NCBI GenBank assembly: GCA_937915775.1 | Contig: CALGGQ010000269.1 | Coordinates: 1-7,743 of the forward strand | From: an uncultured Clostridia bacterium | GTDB lineage: Bacteria > Bacillota > Clostridia > Oscillospirales > Acutalibacteraceae | DNA length: 7,743 bases | Direction: 5' to 3' | Part shown: one piece after another, positions 4,374 to 7,743 of the stretch | Numbering within the stretch: position 1 is the stretch's first letter | How the letters are laid out: each line of letters opens with the position of its first letter | Made by a program: the position numbers and the translations under genes | Notes under the pieces: model-generated | What the model was told of the DNA's origin: nothing | The model's input: only the letters and a program-made list of their open reading frames with translations | The model's database searches: none

Positions 4374-5625
4374 TGATGTCCTGTTCTTTATTCTTTTGTA
4401 TTTTTCTGATGTAGGTAATCACCAGAATCACGATAACCGCTGCTGCAATGATGGCGGAAGTGATATAGATTTTCTGTTCCTGCTGCTTGCTCTGTGCACT
4501 TAACTGACCGCTTTTCACCTTGCTCCAGAGGTTGTTCTGCAGCTCTAAAATGTTTTGCGGGAGGTTGTGGAATTCATTGCAGTCAAGCTCACCCTGCGGA
4601 TAGACGGCGTCCTCTCCAAACAGCGAGGATTCTTCATCAAATTCAATCTCCTTGTTGGAGGAGCAGTAATAGATGTATTCTGCGTTGTCAAAGGCAACCT
4701 CCGGCTCCAGCATAAAGTTAATGAAGGCTTCTGCACCGGCTTTATTCTGCGCGCATTTGGGCACACAAAAAGCGTCGTAAGCTCTGTTAAAGCCTTCTTC
4801 GGGCAGGCAGTAATCCAGGTTTTCGTTGTTTTCCAGCATCAGAAGGTAGTCGCCGGTGTAGTAGGTGGCAAAGGCATATTCGCCTGATTCCATCAGGTTG
4901 AACACTTCGTCCATCACGTAGACAGGCTCCACTGCGTCCTTCTGCTTTGCCAGCAGCTCGGCAGCCTCTACCCATTCTTGTTCATTGGTGGAGTTAACAT
5001 CGTAGCCAAGCACCTCCTGCGCAATCGCGAAGGCATCGCGCGAGTTGTTGAACATCAGCACCTTGCCCTTGTATTGTTCGTCCCAGAGAACATCCCAGGA
5101 TTCAGGCTCCTCGTCAACAAGCTCCGTATTATAAATCAGTGCTGTGTAACTGATGTTGAAGCCGACGGAATACTTATCCTCCGGGTCATAAAACAGATGT
5201 CTGAAATCATCGCGGATATATTCCTCAAAATTCGGAATATTTTCAAAATCCAGCGGTAGCAGCATATCCTCGTCAATCAGACGTTCAATCATATAATCGG
5301 ACGGTACAATGACGTCATAGGAAACACCGCCGCCGGCAAGCTTTGAATACATATTTTCATTGGATTCAAAGTTTGTGTAATTCACGTGAATACCGGTCAG
5401 GCGCTCAAATTCACTGACAACATCCATCAAATCGTCAGAGCCGTCGGAAATGTATTCGCCCCAGTTATAGACGTTGATGGTTGTACCCTCTAAGCCGAGA
5501 TTGGCATAGTATTCAAGCTGTTCATCGCTAAATATTTCGTCATCATCGGCAAAAGCAGTGAAGCAGGGGATAAGCGTTGCAGTGAATAACAGACCGCACA
5601 GGAGAAGGGAAAACAGCTTTTTCAT
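4354..5625 (-). CDS. potD: Spermidine/putrescine-binding protein PotD with C-terminal membrane anchor
   Basis: This is the extracellular substrate-binding protein of the polyamine ABC importer, 423 residues against about 350 for E. coli PotD. A signal peptide (1-26, ending AFA before DDDE) lacks a proper lipobox. The mature domain shows family landmarks: INVYNWGEYI (50-59), ESNENMYSKLAGGG (87-100), YDVIVPSDYMIERL (103-116), SWDVLWDEQYKGKV (176-189) and AEAFINFMLEPEVAF (298-312). After the binding domain, residues about 386-405 form a hydrophobic transmembrane helix followed by the basic tail IRKIQKNK, so the protein is probably tethered by its C-terminus. The Trp that precedes the ligand-binding Asp in E. 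coli PotD appears replaced (RAYDAF, D284), hinting at altered ligand preference. The start overlaps the potC stop as ATGA, with AGGAG eight bases upstream. Confidence 0.93.
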   Translation of the reverse strand: MKKLFSLLLCGLLFTATLIPCFTAFADDDEIFSDEQLEYYANLGLEGTTINVYNWGEYISDGSDDLMDVVSEFERLTGIHVNYTNFESNENMYSKLAGGGVSYDVIVPSDYMIERLIDEDMLLPLDFENIPNFEEYIRDDFRHLFYDPEDKYSVGFNISYTALIYNTELVDEEPESWDVLWDEQYKGKVLMFNNSRDAFAIAQEVLGYDVNSTNEQEWVEAAELLAKQKDAVEPVYVMDEVFNLMESGEYAFATYYTGDYLLMLENNENLDYCLPEEGFNRAYDAFCVPKCAQNKAGAEAFINFMLEPEVAFDNAEYIYYCSSNKEIEFDEESSLFGEDAVYPQGELDCNEFHNLPQNILELQNNLWSKVKSGQLSAQSKQQEQKIYITSAIIAAAVIVILVITYIRKIQKNKEQDISDLYGQ

Positions 5626-6437
5626 AGTCTTTTCTCCTCTCTCTTATCGGCTCGGCTCTGGGCGATGTTCATCAGCACCAGCAGCACCAAAATCACGCCG
5701 AACATCAGCGTTGACAGCGCAAACATATCTGGCTTAACGCGCTTCTTCGTCAGCGAGAAGATGTAAATCGGGAGCGTCTGGAATGACGGTCCGTTTGTGA
5801 AATAGGAGATGATGAAGTCATCGAGCGAGAGTGTAAAGCTCATAACCGCGCCGGTAATGATACCGCTCATAATCTCCGGCAGCACAACCTTCATAAACGC
5901 TTTAAACGGTTTGCAGCCGAGGTCAAGCGCTGCTTCGTAGATGTTCATATCCAGCTGCCGCAGCTTCGGAATAACGTTCAGAATGACATATGGCAGGCAG
6001 AAGGTGACGTGCGCAATCAGCAGCGTCGTGAAGCCAAGTACTTCGCTTTTATGCACGAGTGTTCCGGCAAAGACGAACAGCAGCATCATCGAGATACCTG
6101 TCACGATTTCGGGGTTCATCAGGGGGATGTTCGTCACCGTCATCATGGAGCGCTTGTAGAGCTTGTTCTTTGTTTGAAATAAACCGATGGCAGCCAGCAA
6201 ACCGAGCAAAACGGAGCATACGGTGGTGACTATGGCGAGAATAACCGTGTTTTTCAGCGCGTCCATCGCCGCATTGTCGTGGAACATCCTGACCCACCAG
6301 TAGCCCGAAAAACCGTCCATCTGGTAGGTGCTCGAGGAGGCGTTAAAGGAGAACGCCATCATAATGATAATCGGAGCATACAGGAAGAAGAAAATGATGC
6401 CCATATACAGACGGGAAAGCGGTGAAATCTTTTTCAT
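5622..6437 (-). CDS. potC: Spermidine/putrescine ABC transporter permease PotC
   Basis: This is an inner permease subunit of the polyamine importer, 271 residues, with about six hydrophobic segments (first at 11-30, last at 243-258). The cytoplasmic coupling loop that docks on PotA is the EAA motif at 168-189 (YEAALDLGCKPFKAF, then VVLPEI). NPEIVTGIS (108-116) and SLDDFIISYF (204-213) are strong PotC-type signatures. The start at 6437 overlaps the potB stop as ATGA and follows GGAGGTG with a 7-base spacer; its own stop overlaps the potD start in the same way. The C-terminus is short and charged (SRADKREEKRL). No defect is seen. Confidence 0.94.
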   Translation of the reverse strand: MKKISPLSRLYMGIIFFFLYAPIIIMMAFSFNASSSTYQMDGFSGYWWVRMFHDNAAMDALKNTVILAIVTTVCSVLLGLLAAIGLFQTKNKLYKRSMMTVTNIPLMNPEIVTGISMMLLFVFAGTLVHKSEVLGFTTLLIAHVTFCLPYVILNVIPKLRQLDMNIYEAALDLGCKPFKAFMKVVLPEIMSGIITGAVMSFTLSLDDFIISYFTNGPSFQTLPIYIFSLTKKRVKPDMFALSTLMFGVILVLLVLMNIAQSRADKREEKRL

Positions 6438-7261
6438 ATCACAACACCTCCGTCCGTTTCGCTGCCGCTGTCAAAGTAATTGACAACACCGAGGCAGATA
6501 AAGATGAGAATCATCAGCACGAAGCTGAGCGCCGCGCCGAGATTATAGTTATTGGCACTCTGAAACTGCGATTCAATCACGTCACCAATCAGCACAATCT
6601 GACCGCCGCCGAGCTTCTGCGTAATGTAGAAGGTGGAAACGCAGGGTACGAAAACCATCGTGATGCCGCTGAGCAAGCCGGGTACAGAAAGGGGAATGAC
6701 CACTCTTCTTAACGTGTGCAGCTTGTTCGAGCCTAAATCCTGTGCCGCTTCCAGCAGAGAACCGTCGATTTTTGAGAGCACGGAATAAATCGGCAGAATC
6801 ATATAGGGAAGAAAGTTATAGACCATGCCGAGAATGACGGCGCCCGATGTGTTAATCATATGCACATTCTTTAAGTGCAGCGCTGTCAGCAGGGAATTAA
6901 TCACACCGCTGTCGCCTAGTATCGTCATGAGGCTGTAGGTGCGGATTAAGAAATTCATCCACATCGGCAGCATCACGAGCAGAACGATGGTGCGCTGGAT
7001 GCGTTGCGTGTGCTTGGAAAGAAAGTAGGCAAAAGGATAGCCCAAAACCAAACATATCACCGTGGCGGCTAGACCGTATAAAATAGATAACAGAATGGTG
7101 GAAAAATAAGCCGGAATCTGCGCAAAGCTTGTCAGCGAGAAGGCTCCCGTTTTATCCGTCAGCGCATAGTAGGCAACCATAATGAGCGGTGCCACAACAA
7201 AGAGAACCGACCATAAAAAGTATGGCTTATCAAGCAGTCTCTTTGCGGAGAGCTTATTCAT
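6434..7261 (-). CDS. potB: Spermidine/putrescine ABC transporter permease PotB
   Basis: This is the second permease subunit, 275 residues from the chosen start, pairing with PotC to form the transmembrane channel. Hydrophobic segments begin at about 14-33 and recur through 244-261. The EAA coupling motif is at 171-190 (EAAQDLGSNKLHTL, then RRVVIP), and LPMWMNFLIRTYS (98-110) is typical of PotB. I chose the ATG at 7261 (MNKLSAKRLL) because AGGAGG precedes it and it gives a normal N-terminus. An in-frame ATG at 7312 would add 17 residues (MRWTTFPTP...) that overlap potA out of frame and look unlike protein. It overlaps the potA end by 8 nt and the potC start by 4 nt. Confidence 0.93.
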   Translation of the reverse strand: MNKLSAKRLLDKPYFLWSVLFVVAPLIMVAYYALTDKTGAFSLTSFAQIPAYFSTILLSILYGLAATVICLVLGYPFAYFLSKHTQRIQRTIVLLVMLPMWMNFLIRTYSLMTILGDSGVINSLLTALHLKNVHMINTSGAVILGMVYNFLPYMILPIYSVLSKIDGSLLEAAQDLGSNKLHTLRRVVIPLSVPGLLSGITMVFVPCVSTFYITQKLGGGQIVLIGDVIESQFQSANNYNLGAALSFVLMILIFICLGVVNYFDSGSETDGGVVI

Positions 7262-7743
7262 TTTCCTCCTCATCCCAGTCGTAATCGGCGTCGGAAATGT
7301 GGTCCATCTCATCGGAGAAGGTAGAGTAGTCGCCGAATTCGCCGGAGTATTCGCTGCGCTTCATAATATGAATGGCGTCCGGCTCGATATACATACCGAT
7401 TGTCTGACCGACGGCAAGCCCCTCCTGCGTTGTCTGAATCATCCAGATAAAGCCGTCCACGTCAACAAGCACTTCAAAGTGAACGCCCTTAAAGGTAACG
7501 CCGGTAATGGTGCCGGTCAGCGCAGCCTGCGCTCCCGGTTCGGTAATCTTGATATCCTCGGGACGAACGACAGCGTCAACGGCTTCATTCTTGGCGTAGC
7601 CGCTGTCAAGACACTTAAATTTGACGCCGCCAAAGGTAACGAGATAGTCGTCAAGCATAATGGCGTCAACGATGTTGGATTCACCGATAAAGTCCGCCAC
7701 AAAGGCGTTGACAGGCTCGTTATAAATATCCTCCGGTGTGCCG
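7254..7743 (-). CDS. potA: Spermidine/putrescine ABC transporter ATPase PotA (C-terminal part)
   Basis: This is the C-terminal ~163 residues of the importer's ATP-binding subunit; the catalytic part (Walker A, signature, Walker B) lies beyond the window end. The first visible residues GTPEDIYNEPVNAFVADFIGES are the very conserved junction after the ATPase domain. The rest is the TOBE-like regulatory domain, with VVRPEDIKI, GTITGVTFKGVHFEVLVDV and VGQTIGMYIEPDAIHIM. The frame is open to the window edge, so the GTG at 7700 is internal. The protein ends in an acidic tail (DADYDWDEEENE) whose codons carry the potB ribosome binding site. It is the first visible gene of potABCD-HAD; the operon promoter is outside the window. 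Confidence 0.93.
   Translation of the reverse strand, partial: GTPEDIYNEPVNAFVADFIGESNIVDAIMLDDYLVTFGGVKFKCLDSGYAKNEAVDAVVRPEDIKITEPGAQAALTGTITGVTFKGVHFEVLVDVDGFIWMIQTTQEGLAVGQTIGMYIEPDAIHIMKRSEYSGEFGDYSTFSDEMDHISDADYDWDEEENE

Noticed and set aside
7262..7312. potB start at the ATG at 7312
   Set aside because: The extra 17 residues overlap the potA coding region out of frame and do not resemble PotB; the ATG at 7261 has AGGAGG just upstream.
1..7743. CRISPR array, tRNA, rRNA or riboswitch
   Set aside because: No regularly spaced repeats, cloverleaf or conserved RNA motif was seen; the intergenic gaps are short and explained by IS ends, promoter and terminators.

Overview
The window looks like chromosomal DNA of a low-to-moderate GC Firmicute, most likely a gut-type Clostridia. 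Four things point there: a lysine-rich surface protein with a fibronectin type III-like module, strong AGGAGG-type ribosome binding sites, a consensus sigma-A promoter (TTGACA, 17 bp, TATAAT), and a potABCD layout typical of Gram-positives. The species cannot be named from the sequence. Both window edges cut through genes.

Layout. Positions 1-565 (+) hold the 3' end of a secreted or surface protein gene. It is followed by an IS3-family (IS150-like) insertion sequence at about 596-1934, whose transposase is on the minus strand as an OrfA/OrfB pair with a programmed -1 frameshift site (A7 at 1564-1570). Next come two minus-strand genes, licC (1988-2695) and licA (2688-3614), which overlap and share a perfect consensus promoter at 3635-3663. 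A terminator at 3666-3700 separates them from a second minus-strand operon that runs to the window end: potA (3' part), potB, potC, potD and a HAD phosphatase. All the genes of that operon overlap by 4 to 20 nt.

Functions. LicA (choline kinase) and LicC (CTP:phosphocholine cytidylyltransferase) together would make CDP-choline for decorating cell-surface polymers. The usual partners LicB (choline uptake) and LicD (transfer) are not in the window. PotABCD is an ABC importer for spermidine/putrescine. Its binding protein is unusual in ending with a C-terminal membrane anchor instead of starting as a lipoprotein. The HAD phosphatase is translationally coupled to potD; its substrate is unknown.

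Most interesting structure. The IS sits in the loop of what appears to be a bidirectional intrinsic terminator once shared by the convergent surface-protein gene and licAC operon: the arms at 573-593 and 1937-1957 are complementary and flank the element. The IS also brings its own insulation. A terminator-like hairpin at 1898-1925 uses the terminal repeat as one arm, faces read-in from licAC, and lies just upstream of the transposase promoter. A perfect 16-bp hairpin at 647-681 lies inside the orfB 3' coding end and is followed by T5 on the opposite strand, where it would stop antisense read-in and could replace the split terminator. The lic genes and IS are visibly more AT-rich than the pot operon, which suggests separate acquisition.
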